The notes: generated from the sequence alone by a model not told the origin. Shown: positions 1 to 13,293, counted from the first letter of the stretch. The stretch is 64,000 nucleotides of DNA from Adiantum capillus-veneris (GCA_014529385.2 CM043942.1:23116491-23180490); one strand, 5' to 3'. Made by a program: numbers and translations.

Positions 1-179
1 CAACTACCATCCTTAGCCTTCTTTGTATATACACAGTGATCGAAATCACTACGTTTGTAGCCTTGAGAAAGCATAAACTTGTGGAATTTATGGTACCATG
101 CCCTCGGTGATTGTTTTAAGCCATAAAGACTCTTTAACAACTGGCATACCCAATCTTCCTTGCCTTTATCAACAAACCC

Positions 180-1589
180 TTATGGCTGCTGCATGTAAAT
201 TTCCACATCTAAATCACCATGCAAGAACGCTGTCTTGACATCCATTTGGTGCAACACCAAATCTAATTTGGCAACCAATGCAAGAAAGCATCTCAATGTA
301 GTCATCTTGACCACCGGAGAGAAGACTTCATCAAAGTCAATGCCTTGTTCTTGCTTAAAGCCCTTGGCAACAAGCCTTGCTTTGTACTTTGGCTGACTAT
401 CATGAGCGGTGATCTTATACCTGTAAACCCATTTACAAGGTAGAGCCTTTTTGCCCTGTGGTAATTTAACTAGCTTCCATGTCTTGTTTTTATGCAGAGC
501 TGTCATCTCTGATTGCATGGCCAATTGCCAATTCCCGGAGTCCTTCATTTGCACTACTTCCTTGTAACATGAAGGCTCATTGCAATCAGTCAACATGACA
601 TAGTTCATAGATGGAACAAACCTATCAGGACATCGCGTGACACGTCCAGATCTACGCACAATAGGTGGCTCAGGCTCAGCCACAACCTGTGGTTCCACTC
701 TATCCTGTCCTTGCTCCTCTTGAGCCCTGACATTTTGTCTTGCACGTGCAGGTCCATCTTCTTGGAAGACAACTCTTCTAATCTCCTCAACCCTCTCTGG
801 TTTAGAATGATATTTGGATTCATTAAAGTGAACATCATTGTTGCGGACAACCTTTCTGGATTCGGTATCCCAAAGTCTGTACCCCATCTCACCAGAATTA
901 CCATAGCCTAGAAAGATGCACTTTCTACTCTTTGGCTCAAGTTTGTTCCTAAATTCCTTTGGAACGTGAGTATATGCCTCACAGCCAAAGACTCTGAGAT
1001 GCTTGTATGAGGGCATTTTGCCTGACCATACCATCTCTCGCACTGAATCCTTCTGAAAAACCTTGCTAGGAGATCTATTTACAAGATGAACAGCTGTTGA
1101 TACAGCTTCAGCCCAAAACCCATTTGGCAGTTGTGCATTAGACAACATACTTCTGACCTTCTCTTGTTTGGTCCTATTCATCCTCTCAGCAACACCATTT
1201 TGAGGAGGATTGTAAGGAGCAGTAAGTTCACGTTTTATACCTTTTGACTCACAAAAGTCTTGAAAGGCCTTTGAAACATACTCTCCACCATTGTCACTGC
1301 GTAAGCATTTAAGCTTCTTGCCACTCTGATTCTCCACAAGTGTCACAAACGTTTTGAAAACACTAAACGCTTCATCCTTGTGCTTGAGAAAGTAAACCCA
1401 TACTTTCCTCGAGTAATCATCTATAAATGTCATAAAGTAAGAAGCTCCCCCTAGAGATAGGTTAGGCATAGGTCCACACAAAATCACTATGAACAAGTGC
1501 CAACTGTGTATCTCTTCTACTGCTTCTATGCTTATGTGGCTGCTATGTTTGCTTACCATACATACCATGTTCACAGAATTCAAAATCAT
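180..1589 (-). pseudogene. Copia 1 integrase and start of reverse transcriptase
   Basis: Frame of 469 codons downstream of the gag-protease frame. It contains the integrase core motifs FIDDYSR, then LRSDNGGEY and PYNPPQNGVAERMNR, followed by the copia linker FGCEAYTHVP and the start of RT with WVYRYK, KARLVAKG, MDVKTAFLHG and EIYMQQP. A TAA at 180-182 stops the frame. The reading frame simply continues beyond it to the window edge (GFVDKG and later YGLKQSPRAWYHK), so this is a point nonsense mutation, probably CAA to TAA, and not the natural end. The start is not genuine, because pol is normally translated as part of the polyprotein. Confidence 0.9.
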
Positions 1590-2943
1590 TAAATGAAAAG
1601 CCAGGCAAATAACCAGAATGAGACAAGATTTCCATTCCCTTCTTGGACATATGTCCTAACCGGCTATGCCACAAAGAAACGTTCGGTTGCTTGGTTACAT
1701 TGATTACATTTTTAGAGACATTTGATACATAAATCATGTAAAGTCCTCCAGACTTTACTCCATGTGCTACTGTCATAGAACGCTTGGATATCTTCCACAT
1801 GTTCTGTCCAAAAGTGGTGACGTAGCCAGCATCATCAAGTAAACCTGTGCTGATCAAGCTCTTTGTAATTGTGGGAACATGTCTCGCATTCTTCAGCGTG
1901 AAAGAAGAGCCATTCTGAAACTTCAATTGAACATCTCCAACACCTAAGATCTCACATGTCTGCCCATTGCCTAGCCGAACATGATCTTTAGTGGTCACAT
2001 AAGAGGTAAACCACTCCTTGTTTGGAGACACATGAAGTGATGCCCCTGAGTCTATAATCCAGTCACTCAGTGCATTTCCATCAGATGCTGTAAGAAGAGC
2101 TGAGTCCATTCTATTCTTCAAGAAGTAGATGTCTCTTGACACTAGACTGTCGTCCTCTGCAACAGTGTTTGTCACATTTATTTCTTGAATCTTCACTGAG
2201 GACTTGTTCTTCTCACCATGGTCGTCAGCTTTCTCTTTGCCTTTTTCTGCTTTCCATTCTCTACAGTCTCTTTTCATGTGACCCTTCTTGCCACAATGGT
2301 AGAATTCTATGTCACTCTTGCCTTTAGCACTGCGGGACTTGCTACAAGATTGATTCCTCTTTCCACCTTTGTACTTTTCTTTGGTCCTTCCCCTGACAAC
2401 TAAGGCTGTTCCTTTGCCTTTGTCCATTGTCTTTCTATTGGTTTCTTCAGTAAGCAGACTTCCTTCTACACCTGCTATGTTCAAACCATCTGGAGGTGCA
2501 GAATTACTCAAAGTTGTGCAAAAAGTGTCCCAACTTTCCGGCAATGTGATCAACAGGAACATAGCTCTAACAGGTTCATCAAACTTGACACCTTGAGCTG
2601 ACAACTGACTATAGATTGTGTTGAATTCATTCAGATGATTGGACATAGGTGTCCCTTCTTTCATCTTCAAGTCAACAAGCTTCTTAAGCCAGTATACTTG
2701 TGAAGCTGCACTCTGCTTCTCATAAAGATCACTCATCTTTAACCATGCTTGATAAGCCGACATCTCGTCTGCTACATTTAAGTAAACGCTTTCTGCCAAA
2801 GTCAGTATAATGGTAGAAAGTGCCAATTCATCCATTTCGCTCCATTCATCTTCGTCCATATCTTCTGGTTTTATCCCCTTGAGCTTTATAGGTTTTATCT
2901 GCTTCTTTTGTACCAACACGTGCCAAATCTGCTTCTTCCACAA
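1543..2943 (-). pseudogene. Copia 1 gag and protease, with pre-integrase domain
   Basis: Open frame of about 466 codons. The N-terminal half is the gag region. A zinc knuckle follows near residues 215-228, then a copia protease with the active-site motif DSGAS (about residue 300) and a GAG-pre-integrase segment containing LWHSRLGHMS. The knuckle reads FYHCGKKGHMKRDC, so the first Cys of C-x2-C-x4-H-x4-C is Phe (TTC instead of TGC). That probably weakens RNA binding. The frame ends just before integrase, where a frameshift separates it from the downstream pol frame. The true gag start lies a little upstream, towards 3000. It is a broken polyprotein. Confidence 0.88.
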
Positions 2944-4090
2944 TGGGAAATTGGTTCCATCCAGCTTCTTGATATTGTAAAGAGCAGTGTCCTATGATCC
3001 AGCCATAGCTACGCTTCACAGTAGTTTACTTTCTTGGGAAAAATTCGGCAGAGTTTCCTCTGTAAACTGACCTCTGAACCAATATCAACCTGTCAAATGA
3101 ACCAAGAAAGCTTCAGATTCTGCAGAAATTTTGGCAGAGTCTCCTTTGTAAAATGGCTCTGGTGTACTAAAAACAGACCAAAAAACAACTCAAAAAACCA
3201 TTGTCTCTCTAACACTGTAAGCTGTGGGTAAACCTGTCCTGCACCTGTACTGTCTTTGATTGTCTTGTCACTGTCCTGTAAGAATAGACTGCAACAATGC
3301 CTCAACGGCAGTAAAGCAAAGATGCAATCCCAACTGTCTAACTCACAGTCAATACATCCTAGCTGCCTATCTAAGGGTGCTCGAGGGATCGCTCCAAGAC
3401 CTGTATCACCGAAAGGATCTCAACATTCGAGAATCCCCCAGCTCAATAAAACCTCACTCGACCCTCAACAAAGGCTGCAGTAAATCTGACAGTACATAGA
3501 CTTCCCACAAAGTCATACATCCACAAATTTCCCATTGTATGCTGTAACCGCTACGGCGGTTGTTTGCTGCGTGACTCACAGCTAGCAAACCCTCAACAGA
3601 CATACATCATCTCTAACAATACATCCCATGGGGAAGTACCTGCAATGTCAGGATGAAATCTGGAATATCAAGCAGCAAACACAAGCTACCTAATGAACTA
3701 GTGGATGTCGCCTACAGTCTGTGTGTAGATGCGCTCGTGTCGTATGTGACACGCCTCCAAGAACTGTGAGCCGTCCTTCAATGTGTAGACAGCCACAAAT
3801 CAACACTCTGGGAGTGTCGATATCCTCAGCACCTGCAGTCGTAGGCCGAAAACCCCAAATTTGCAGAGTCGGATCTGCACCCGCTGAGACCACGTAGTCG
3901 AAAATGGCCTGCGCAAAACTTTTGTCGAAGCCGAACGGTGACCGAGATGACCTCAGAATGAAATTCTGAGCATACCGAGCCCTACCGACCGCCCACAAGA
4001 TTTGGGGCCGTGTCTTTGCCTGTTGAATTTCACTCCAATCTGAGCTGGTGACTCTAGCCTCCTGCAGTGCTACCCCGAGCCTCGATCTGA

Positions 4091-4102
4091 GCTCTGATAC
4101 CA
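4091..4102 (-). other. Primer-binding site, initiator tRNA-Met type (copia 1)
   Basis: On the minus strand the sequence is TGGTATCAGAGC, complementary to the 3' end of plant initiator tRNA-Met. This is the most common primer site in plant LTR retrotransposons. Confidence 0.85.
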
Positions 4103-4104
4103 GT

Positions 4105-4296
4105 TGAAGGAGTACGAGCGGAAGTGCGACGCGAGAGAGAGTGCGAGAAGAAGAGCACGACAATATGGTGAACTCGCTCTACTATAATGTGTAGAGCATA
4201 GTGATTTCTTATTAGGTTTTTACAAAAGAATATGTGTACATACCTGGCAGCCCGCCCACTTACCTGGGCGACCACATTGGGCTTTATACCCCAACA
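4105..4296 (-). repeat. 5' LTR of copia 1 (192 bp)
   Basis: On the minus strand this segment begins TGTTGGGG and ends CTTCA, giving the TG...CA termini of an LTR. A TATAAA box lies within the first 15 bases of the minus-strand LTR, near 4283-4288. It abuts the primer-binding site at 4091-4102 with a two-base spacer. The short length is normal for copia LTRs. No partner LTR is in the window. Confidence 0.75.
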
Positions 4297-6900
4297 CTTT
4301 GTAATTAGAGTAGCTCTTCTCGATTAATCTAATCTCTATTTTTCTCATTAATCTTGTCTTCTCTCTACATTTTCTTAATGTCATAAAGTAGTTTTGCTTT
4401 GATCTAACTCTTCTCTACCATGAGCATTTCAATTAGTCACATGATTTCTCTAATTCTCTTGATTTGTGTAGTGTGTGTGCACTCTTGGTCATGTGATTAG
4501 AGTTTGTGCCTAATTGTGTATGTATGTGTGTGGAGGTTTAAGAGCCTTGAGCTTAATACCACTTGTGTGTGATATGATTAGAGTACCTTGGTTGGCATGT
4601 GATGATTCGGTAGGCCAACTTCAATGCAATTAGTGTGTGCTTTGGTCACGGATGCTTGTTGATTGTGCTCTCGTGACTCGATAACATTGGTAAGTTGGAC
4701 TTTGGTGGACTTGGTGTGCGTAGGAGTTGATTGATTAGTGATTAGAGTATGATTAGAGTTAGTCTTGCCATGGCTAATCTCTACTTGCATTGGAGAGGCA
4801 TTTTCTTGAATCCTCTTATTCATTGTGTCCGATGATGCTCTCACACTTAGTTGTGTGATGTTTACATGCCCTAGCCGGGTGATGCTCTCTCCAGATTGAT
4901 GATTTTGTCGGAGTTAGCCTATGCTATGACTACCTCTTACATGTAATTCATCAAAATTTAATGTATGTTTTAGATGAGAGATATATTGAATATGATAGTC
5001 ATGTCTTGACAAAGCTTTAAACAATGCCCCAATAACCCATCAAGCCCATCTCCAACAAATCTAATTAGATTGTGAGAAAAATGAAATGGTGGATACCTTC
5101 CAGTTAGTGGGTTTTCTATTAAAATGTTTCCATCTATCCATAGGATATTGGGGCCCGTAATGGGTTTGGGTTCGCTGCAAGGACATGTGACCACCTAAAA
5201 ACCCACTCAAGGACCATCAAAATGTGGGTATCTTCATGGCTAGTGCAGCTGAGAAGGGTTTTACACCGTCGATCGATTTGCACTATCAAAATCAACCTCT
5301 AATTGGGGATGCAATTTTCTACTGGCGCCACTTTTTGGTACACACAATTGCAGAGAACCTCATTGATCTCCGCTTGTGAAATGTTACTTGCACCAAGTTT
5401 TATGCTACAGCTCGAACTTGATGATGACTACATATTGCACTCATGTATGCCCAAAATGGAGCAACATAGGAAAAATCCGCTTGTCAAGAGCTTAAAGGTT
5501 CTAAAATAGGGGGTTTTAGCCTAGATCAATATCTTTCTTTCCTTCATTTCTAAGTCTATTTTCTTCTTTTGTATCTTTAAGAGACCTTTGGTTTACACTT
5601 TTTGTAGTAAGCTAACTATTCATATAAAATTTGATGCTAAAGGTGCTATTTGAAGCACTCATTGAATGAAAGAGAAGGCTTTATCTTTGAAGTAGAATTA
5701 AAACAAAGTAATGAAGCTCTAAGTAACAATTGTAAGGCAACTATGAGCAAGGATGGTATAGCAGTGAGAAAGAATGACGTAGAGAACGCTCGCACAATAT
5801 TCTTAAGAGGTTCAAAACTTACATTTTCCACAAAAGTAATTAAAAGTTCACAAAGATAAAGTGAAACTTGATAGGGAAAACAAGGAAAGTGACTTCTACT
5901 TCATGCATGGAGGAGGTTATAAATTTGCGAGCTTGTGATTTCGAGCCTTATAATCCCTAGTTAGAGCTTTTGCATATTTCATTATATATATTGAGCTTTT
6001 CACCACTTAGTGTAAGCTATTTTAGAAAACTAACCACAAAATATGGATATACTACGCAACATTAATGGTTCAAGATAGAACCATTCTTGCTAGTAAGCCC
6101 ACAAACACAAAGAATCCTTCAATACATTTATATAAATTATTTTAATTAGTAATAGGAACATGCTTTATAAATATGATCCGATAATTAGTAGAGACAACTA
6201 AAATGCCAAAACACTTTGCACTGAAATAAACCACCACTAAACCATATGCCCAACACATGGACCTGCCAATGTGGACATGGTACCATAATGGGTTTCACAA
6301 AAAAAAAGATACAACAGAATAGAATTTACCATGTAATTTGGTAATTAGTAGGGGAATCCAAGTTGCCAAAATACTTTTTGATGGGATGAATTACCACTAA
6401 ACTATAAGAGTTGAGTGCACAAAACTTTGAGCATTTGTTTGAGATCGAATAGCTATTCACTATCTTGAAACTGGACTTAGAAGACGAGGTTGAGCAAGTA
6501 TGAAGGCTAACTCTTACTTAGAGAGCGGTGGTTGATGTATTGCCATGTGTTGATTGTGCTCCAACCCCAGGATGTATATATAAACATAGTAAAGATTCTT
6601 ACATGCTATTCTTATCTTTCTCCCTCTTTTGAAAATCTAAACAAGTGCATGTAGGATCTTCTCGTATATAAACATCATAGCATTCACTAGTAAGAAGACA
6701 AAAAACCACATGATTATAGTAGGGATAGCAGCACGATCCCATGGGCTCAACTCATCCTGAAAGATCAGAAACATTAGTTCACAATATTTACTACATAATT
6801 GTGAGATTTATACCCAAAAAAAAACTCAAATTTATGGAAATGTCTCACCAATGTGAGATTCTATCTTCCCACCAGGAGAACCAATTTTTCAAAGGCACCA
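4297..6900. other. AT-rich stretch without recognisable gene
   Basis: No protein domain, RNA gene or LTR pair was recognised. Between 4300 and 4770 the nine-base word GATTAGAGT or a one-base variant recurs at least five times (near 4303, 4494, 4576, 4738 and 4751). This suggests a decayed minisatellite or an old repeat. The remainder has short frames of low complexity only. Confidence 0.5.
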
Positions 6901-8970
6901 AATTCTCTATTGGAACACCATTCTCATACCACCATCTCTTTATTGGCCTAGCTTGCATTGTGTTTTTAACAAAGTGTTACTTGTCCTCCATTTTTCACAC
7001 AAAAGGATATGCTCCATTTCTTTTCATTTGGAATGAGTGCTCTTGTTTTCTTTTGGATACTTTGCTCCCAATGGAACAAGCATGATCTTTCACGACCTTC
7101 CATTACATTGTCTGCCCCTCCATTGTAGACTGCTTGAATAGCATTCCAATTGGCGCCTGCCTCATCTGCCATAAACCCAGTGAAATTTGCAATTGGATAT
7201 CCATTCTCAACCATAACAAAATTGAGACTTTTCCAAAATAATATTTGTGACTCGGTATCTTCCTCCTTGGTCTCACATATTGCAATAACCATCAAGCTCT
7301 TCTTGTTGAGGCAGAAAGTATGCATGGTAAGACATATTACATCTAGAAATTTATCACCTTGGGTCATAAACTGAGCATGACATGGTTGACCATCCTTCAA
7401 TACAATGCGTATAGTCAAAATGGACCCAAGCATTATGCAGATCTCCTTGACCAGAACAATCCATGTGTCTTATTAAATCAACTCCTGAACCAGAACCTTT
7501 GGTGGACATCTTAAAAACAAAACATTTATCATGAAGTCCTCCTTGGCCAAGGAAACGACTCCCATGAAAAAATGGAAACAAACATTTTTTCTTCAATAAG
7601 AGAATATTGTCAAATCCATCTCCCACTACCACTGACCCTTGTTTTTTTTCTAAAGCAATGATACTCCTTTATCTGTAATGCACTAGAAAAAAGAATTTTA
7701 GGTACTATATTGATAAATAGTAACAAAAATGATGTATCCTTACCTTTGGTTTTGCACAAGTGTCATCATCTCTTCCAGAAATTTTTGAAGTTCTGCATCT
7801 CCCATAGAATGTCCCTTGTCAAGAATGAGTGAATCCATCAGAACTTGACGAGCCACAAGCATTTGAATTTTTCAAGGACCACTAGATCTGTCAATCGTCA
7901 ACACTGTTTGGACTAATCCTTGAATTTTTTCTATGGTGGCACGAGATGTACCTTTCTGCACATCATGCTCATGGTGGCCTACCATGCACTACCAATCTTG
8001 ACATGTTGCAATCCCCTGGTAAAATGTAGTAAATTATGCATGGACATATTGCTTGACAAGTGACAACCTTGCCGCAGTAATGACATGTAATCTTTGTCCT
8101 GTCTTCGTGAGCAAATTAACCTTTTCCTATTGGTTTATCTAAATATCCATGAAAATATGCATTATTGAATTCTTATTGTTTAGATAGTAATGACAAACAT
8201 TTCTATGAAATTCCAAGGAGCCCAAACAATAACTCATCCGGATTGGACCGGGCTAATGGACATGTTGGTTGTTTCAGGGCGCGTCCTTGTATGTCCATCA
8301 AATTTTTGCTCCATGCCACTCATTGACTTACATTTGCCAAAAGTTGATGAAAGTTCAAACACAAGATTCCCGTTGTATTCTCTAGGTAGTCCTTCCACTT
8401 TCACAGGCCCATGAGATTGTTTCATTAAGTCTTTCAATCGATAAGATGTTGGAAAGGATAATATCCAATCCACCACACTTTTTACCTTTTTTTATAGTTT
8501 CTCAACACCGTTGTTGCTATCGAGGACAATATAATTGTCCTATTATTTTTGCAAATTTGTGTGCAAGTCTCCTTGGGTTGATATCTTCATAGATTCAGCA
8601 TAGAAAGGGCTTGCATTCAATAATTTTGTATCCTCTGAGTCTTCCACATTGGTTTCCTTCTTTGTATGCAGCCTAGCATATCTTTTTGATAAAGAGGCAT
8701 CAAGAATGAAATGCTAATGGACCTCCATATCAACGTGAGATGGTGTTTCAACAAGGGTGACTTTAGATCCAAACTGTATTAGTGCATTCAATGTTTGAAA
8801 TTTTTTGTGAGGTGGTAGTAGACTTTGCAAGAAATATGCACTAAGGAGGAGCTTTCCATCTCTAAGTTGAACCTCTCGTTCAAGTTCCTGATCATCAATG
8901 GTCCAGGTGATGTTGGATGCTCTTTCATCCATGCTAGCAAGGTAGAGAAGACAGAGAGAAATAAGCATTT
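6900..8970 (-). pseudogene. MULE-like (DDE) transposase remnant with introns
   Basis: Several minus-strand blocks look like exons of one gene. From 5' to 3' they are: 8970-8714, beginning MDERASN; a block at about 8476-8234; a block at about 8140-7745 ending at a plausible GT donor; and 7660-6966. The last holds the most telling part: FWKSLNFVMVENGYP, then GFMADEAGANWNAIQAVY, then CLFHWEQSIQKKTR. A conserved Asp in an AD-x-A-x-A-NW setting, followed about 35 residues later by a C-x2-HW motif, resembles the core of MULE-type transposases and related plant proteins. An upstream block includes CHYCGKVV, a possible zinc finger. Stops and frame changes occur between blocks, so it is degenerate or poorly delimited. 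The family call is inference. Confidence 0.45.
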
Positions 8971-8999
8971 AGGAAGGAGGTGAATATATGGCGGCGAAC

Positions 9000-10190
9000 G
9001 TGGACAAATGGTTTTTAAGTAAATGAATATATACACTAGGATATATATAGATGTATATCATTTAACTCTGAGTGTAAATACACAAATTTTTATGCAAGTG
9101 GAATTAAGGTTCATCATTATGCTTTTTTTATTATAACTTTCTACTTTTTCTATTGCACAAAAAAGTTTTCTTTGTCAAAAAAAAAAAGATTTCACAATAT
9201 TTTTCCTTTTATAAGTGGCCCAAAAAAACCCACAGTCGAGATTGCCACGCGATGGGTATAGAGTTCATCTCCTTATGAATGGTGTATAAAGAAACCACAG
9301 TTTTCGATAATATTTGGCTCAAATCTCAAGATTTTTAGTGAATGAGTTAACCTTCTTATGAGTGGGTGAAAAGACTGGGTCCAGTGTAAATAATGTTGGA
9401 AATTTACAGTGTATTTAAAGAGACTGAAATTGTAAAAATCCCCGTTAGATTTTGAGTTTTTATTTAAGAAAATCGAAAAATTTACACAATTTTTAGTGTG
9501 ATTATCGACAAAAGCTTTGAATTTTGACCTAAAAATCGGGAGAATATAAATTTTGCCCTTATTGTCATCGATTAGGGAAAATGTATTTTTTTAGCCCGCA
9601 ATGTTGAAGTTTTTTCTACCTAGAGCAACTTTTGTGAGTGAATATTGCCCTGCTTTGCGTGGAGATCCTGCTCAATTGATTGCTCCATCTCTTGCGTGAA
9701 GCCTCCGTGAAGCAAGGTATCATCTATCCATCTATTCCTCCTCCCCCTCACCCATGCTTCCATAGCTCAGTAATCGTCAGCGTGCGCGCTGACGGTTCAC
9801 GAGCTGTGGGGGCATGGGTTGGGGGAGGAGGAAGAGCTCGTTTCTGCTTTTTTGCCAAATTCTACCAGTGTTAAATCCTTCTATCACCTTTGGGCTCTTT
9901 GTGGGAGGTCACATCACTCTGCTCAAGGGCATCCTATACTAGATTGTCAATTTTGTGTACATTAGATAAACTATTGGAGTGGTGTACATTTTTTTTTTAA
10001 TAATAGTGGGAGCTTCAAACACAGCCCAAGTGGTTTAGGCTACATGTTGAAAATGTCCATCTCTCAGCAACACTCACTGCTTCCAATGTTAGCATAGTAA
10101 AAAAAAAAATGTTGAAAGAAAATGATGTATACCGCTTATTGTATGATGATGATGAATAATGCTTTTTCAACTCTTTATTGATGTAGAAAT
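9000..10190. other. Intergenic region between divergent gene-like blocks
   Basis: AT-rich sequence with a GC-richer patch at about 9730-9850. No coding signal was recognised. It separates the minus-strand transposase-like remnant from the plus-strand exon blocks and could hold a shared promoter region. No clear TATA box or inverted repeat was picked out. Confidence 0.4.
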
Positions 10191-10192
10191 TC

Positions 10193-12670
10193 ATGGCTCC
10201 CAAAATACTAGGCAGCAAGTCAATCAGAAGAACGTTTGATTCTCCATGCATGACCTTGAGATCCGGTCCTTCCAAGAGAAGGCATCCAATCATTCAGGAG
10301 GCATCTTCTCATGCAGTTGCTACTCGTAGTCCTCATTTCAAACGAGGGAGAAAGACACGTAGAAAATGCATCTTTATTGATGACGAAGCTATCGTGGACG
10401 AAGGTTCTAACCATTTGGAGAGTGAGGATGATGTAAGAGGAGATGAGTCTTGAGAGCTGACAGTGGAGGTTGAAACAGGTGAGGATGCTGGAAGATGAAG
10501 ATTTAACAGAGTTTGATGGGATAGGTGAGGAGGATGTGGCCCAACATTCTCGACACTTGGGGAAAAAATCCCGTTGTGGATTATGAAGGATGTGTTAAGT
10601 CAATTTTACTTAAAACAAAGAAGCAACCCTCCCTTATACCTTTATGTTGTTTGGTGGCTCATGAAGCTATACGAGTGGCTACAGATTCTGCATCTTGGTT
10701 GATTCCTAGTTTTGGCAATGTTGCTTACTTGGATACAATGGGATCTTTTTTTATATCGATGAAAGATTCCTTCGGCTCTTACATGCATGCCAGTCCTCTT
10801 GTGGAAGGTACTTGGGATCCTATTTGGCAAGTGAAGAGTGTTGCATTTGATAATCAGCTCAATAAGGAGTGGCAAGAGCTCCGAGCGCGTCTGTTTTTGG
10901 TATGGGATGAAAACCACGGCTAAAAACACGGATGCGACGCATAAAAGAAGGTAAGAAGTAATCTTGATGCACTAGTTGTTTGCTAGATTTAGTTGTACCT
11001 TCTTCTTTGGCTAATTTGGTGTTCTTTTGTGAAGTTTGGCATGATAATGAGGAATATCATGTGAGTATGAGATACCAATTTTTGGAAGTAGAAAAAAAAA
11101 AGAGGGCGAACTATTGCTTGCTCTTGACACCACTAATGTGTAAGTTGTAAATTTGTGGTCTTTTTGTATTTCTAAATTAATCTCGCTTTTAAATTATCAT
11201 TTCCATTTGTTTATATATTTATTATAGAATTTCACGTCAACAGTGAAACCAAATCTTGGGCATGAGATATACATGTTCCAGAAATTTGGTATCACCAATA
11301 AAGAGAGCATTTTTGAACGTCTCACTCAAGAAGACAGAAAGTGGGCTAAGATAGAGATGGCAGTTGAGAGTATATTATATCAAGTTCCTCCTTGGTATAA
11401 TTCTCCTTGTGTGTTGATTTCTCAACTAGTTTGGAAGGTGAATTGTTGAATTAAGTATTAACTTTTTTTTTCAGATTGTTTACGATTCATTCATTGAATG
11501 TAGTTGTGATTATGTAGGATGATTTTGATACATTTATTTCAAAGGAAATTGCAAAATTGAAAGCTTTTGGATTAGATAATGTGGAGTTTGAAAGGCGATT
11601 GCAAAAGGCAACTGAACAAGAAGAAGCTTGATTGAAGGATAGAGGTTATACGTTTTTTACAATTGCCAATCCAGCTCATAGCGAAGGATTTTTTTGAGTT
11701 GCTCTTTGATGTGAAGTGGGATGATCCAACCATGGTAAAAATCACACGAGACAAGTTAAATTCTTTGTGCTCCTCAAAACTACCTTCTGAAAGGTATCAC
11801 ACTTTTTAATACTTTTTTATTAGTTTTTTGTTTATGTTTTTAAATTCTAATGAAAATAGTGACATTCAAAGAGAGTTAAATTTCTACTTGAGCATAGAAT
11901 TTCCACATGAATGGTATATGAGTAAACTTATATGAGATGGTGTTTAAGTTTTTAATATATTTTTGGTCTATAATGAAGGAAAAAATATATATTGGAGATG
12001 ATGAGTCTTACAAAGGCCAAAGATGCAGTCTTTTCCCACTTTGGTGATGTGAAGTACTTTAGGGATTACATTAGAAAAGAAGTTTATTACCTTCACATGC
12101 ATGATGAAGCTTTGTTGATAATAAGAAGGGTGGAGGTTGAAGAGTTCAAATTGCCCGATGGATTTGAAGCTTTTTTCAAGGTTGTTTTCTAAACTGGTCA
12201 CTTTTTCCTAATAAATGTAGATTTTGCTGCATTGGTTTATGGTTTGAATGAATACCATAGGTGTAATTAAGAAATCATGGCTTGCAAACTTTTCCTCGGC
12301 TTATAGGAGATGTTAAAAGTGTCGGGGACTCTTCCAAAATGCCAGAGCTACAAGAGTCTTCTAAAAGGATTTTATACAGGTGAAATCACATGAACCAACA
12401 ATGTCTTTTGCTCTTATTGAAATTATTTTGCTCAAGACTTTAAATGTTGTTATGGTGTATATGGATGTGTGAATGTGTTTTAAATGGTACACTTGCTACT
12501 ATGCCTATGGTTACTGAAGATTGGTCAAAGCTAGAGGATGAAATACCATGTATCTTAGTTCTATGGTAGACAAGGGCATTTCTATGTGAGAGTGCAGAAT
12601 TTGCCCATGGTGGTTGGACTAGCCTTTGGGGGTGATCCCAAAGCAAGAACTAGACTTACATGCAAGTAAG
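10193..12670 (+). pseudogene. Unidentified multi-exon gene-like region (5' part)
   Basis: A run of plus-strand blocks separated by AT-rich introns with plausible GT...AG borders. They are about 10193-10453 (begins MAPKILGSK, basic then acidic), 10525-10950 (with NVAYLDTMGSFFISMKD), 11229-11440 (ends LISQLVWK before GTGAAT), 11519-11795 (after TAG, ends before GTATCA), 11990-12190 and 12307-12380. I recognise no domain. The blocks carry internal stops, for example near 11630 and 11695, so the gene is probably decayed. Orientation and style match the methyltransferase-like exons at 18.6-20.2 kb, and the LINE block sits between them. They may be two ends of one gene, but this is inference. Confidence 0.4.
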
Positions 12671-12830
12671 CGTACCACTTTTTTTTCACATCAAGTACGT
12701 ATAACACTTTTCTTTTAACATCAAGCTAATTCTAAGCAAAGTAGAGTTTGCTATTTTCGTATTCAATTTATTTATTCTCATATTATTATATTCTTCTACT
12801 ATAATGTTCAATTTGAACTCGTTAGTATTT

Positions 12831-12832
<2 letters not shown>

Positions 12833-12922
<90 letters not shown>

Positions 12923-12926
12923 CCCC
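12833..12926. repeat. (CT)n microsatellite, about 88 bp, ending in a C-run
   Basis: Uninterrupted TC/CT dinucleotide repeat from 12833 to about 12920, followed by a run of C. It lies at the left border of the LINE-containing block. Confidence 0.97.
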
Positions 12927-13293
12927 TGCGCTGCGCTGCCCTGCTCGATGCTGTCCCCGCTGCCCTCCTCGCTCGCTCTGCTCCCTCGCTGCCCCCTCGC
13001 CCTGCTCGCTGACCCCCGCCGCCCTGCTCGCTGTTGTGCCCTTGCGCTGCTGTACCCGCCTGCAAACCTTGCCCGCCTGCAGCCGCGCGCCCAGTGCCTC
13101 CCCCTCCTCGCATTGCCTCTACAAACCCGCCCCCCCTCGCTTCGCCTGCAGCCCCACCGAGACGCGTGAATGAGCAAACGCAGCCCCCCCCCCCGCCAAA
13201 AAAAAAAAAAAACGCGTAGGATGTCCCCCCCTTCTTCTACGCGTAGGAAGTAATTTTCTTTTTTAAAAAAATTCTTTTTTTTTATTGGACCCC
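12927..13293. other. GC-rich, pyrimidine-biased low-complexity block
   Basis: From 12927 to about 13190 the plus strand is very rich in C with recurring CTGC and CCTCGCTCG words, unlike the AT-rich surroundings. A C-run and an A-run follow at about 13187-13212. The nonamer ACGCGTAGG occurs at about 13212 and again at about 13240. The long Leu/Pro/Ser or Arg/Gly frames seen here come from composition and are not proposed as genes. Confidence 0.6.

Larger units (their letters stand above)
1..4296 (-). mobile_element. Copia 1: Ty1/copia retrotransposon, cut by the left window edge
   Basis: Minus-strand Ty1/copia element. Reading leftwards from 4296 it has a 5' LTR (4105-4296), a primer-binding site (4091-4102), an untranslated leader, gag with a zinc knuckle, protease, integrase and the start of reverse transcriptase. 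The order protease-integrase-RT is the copia order. RT is cut by the window edge, so the RNase H and the 3' LTR must lie to the left. The element is not intact: a frameshift separates gag-protease from integrase near 1543-1590, and an in-frame TAA interrupts RT at 180-182. The left target-site duplication cannot be tested; the five bases outside the right LTR are CTTTG. Confidence 0.9.
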
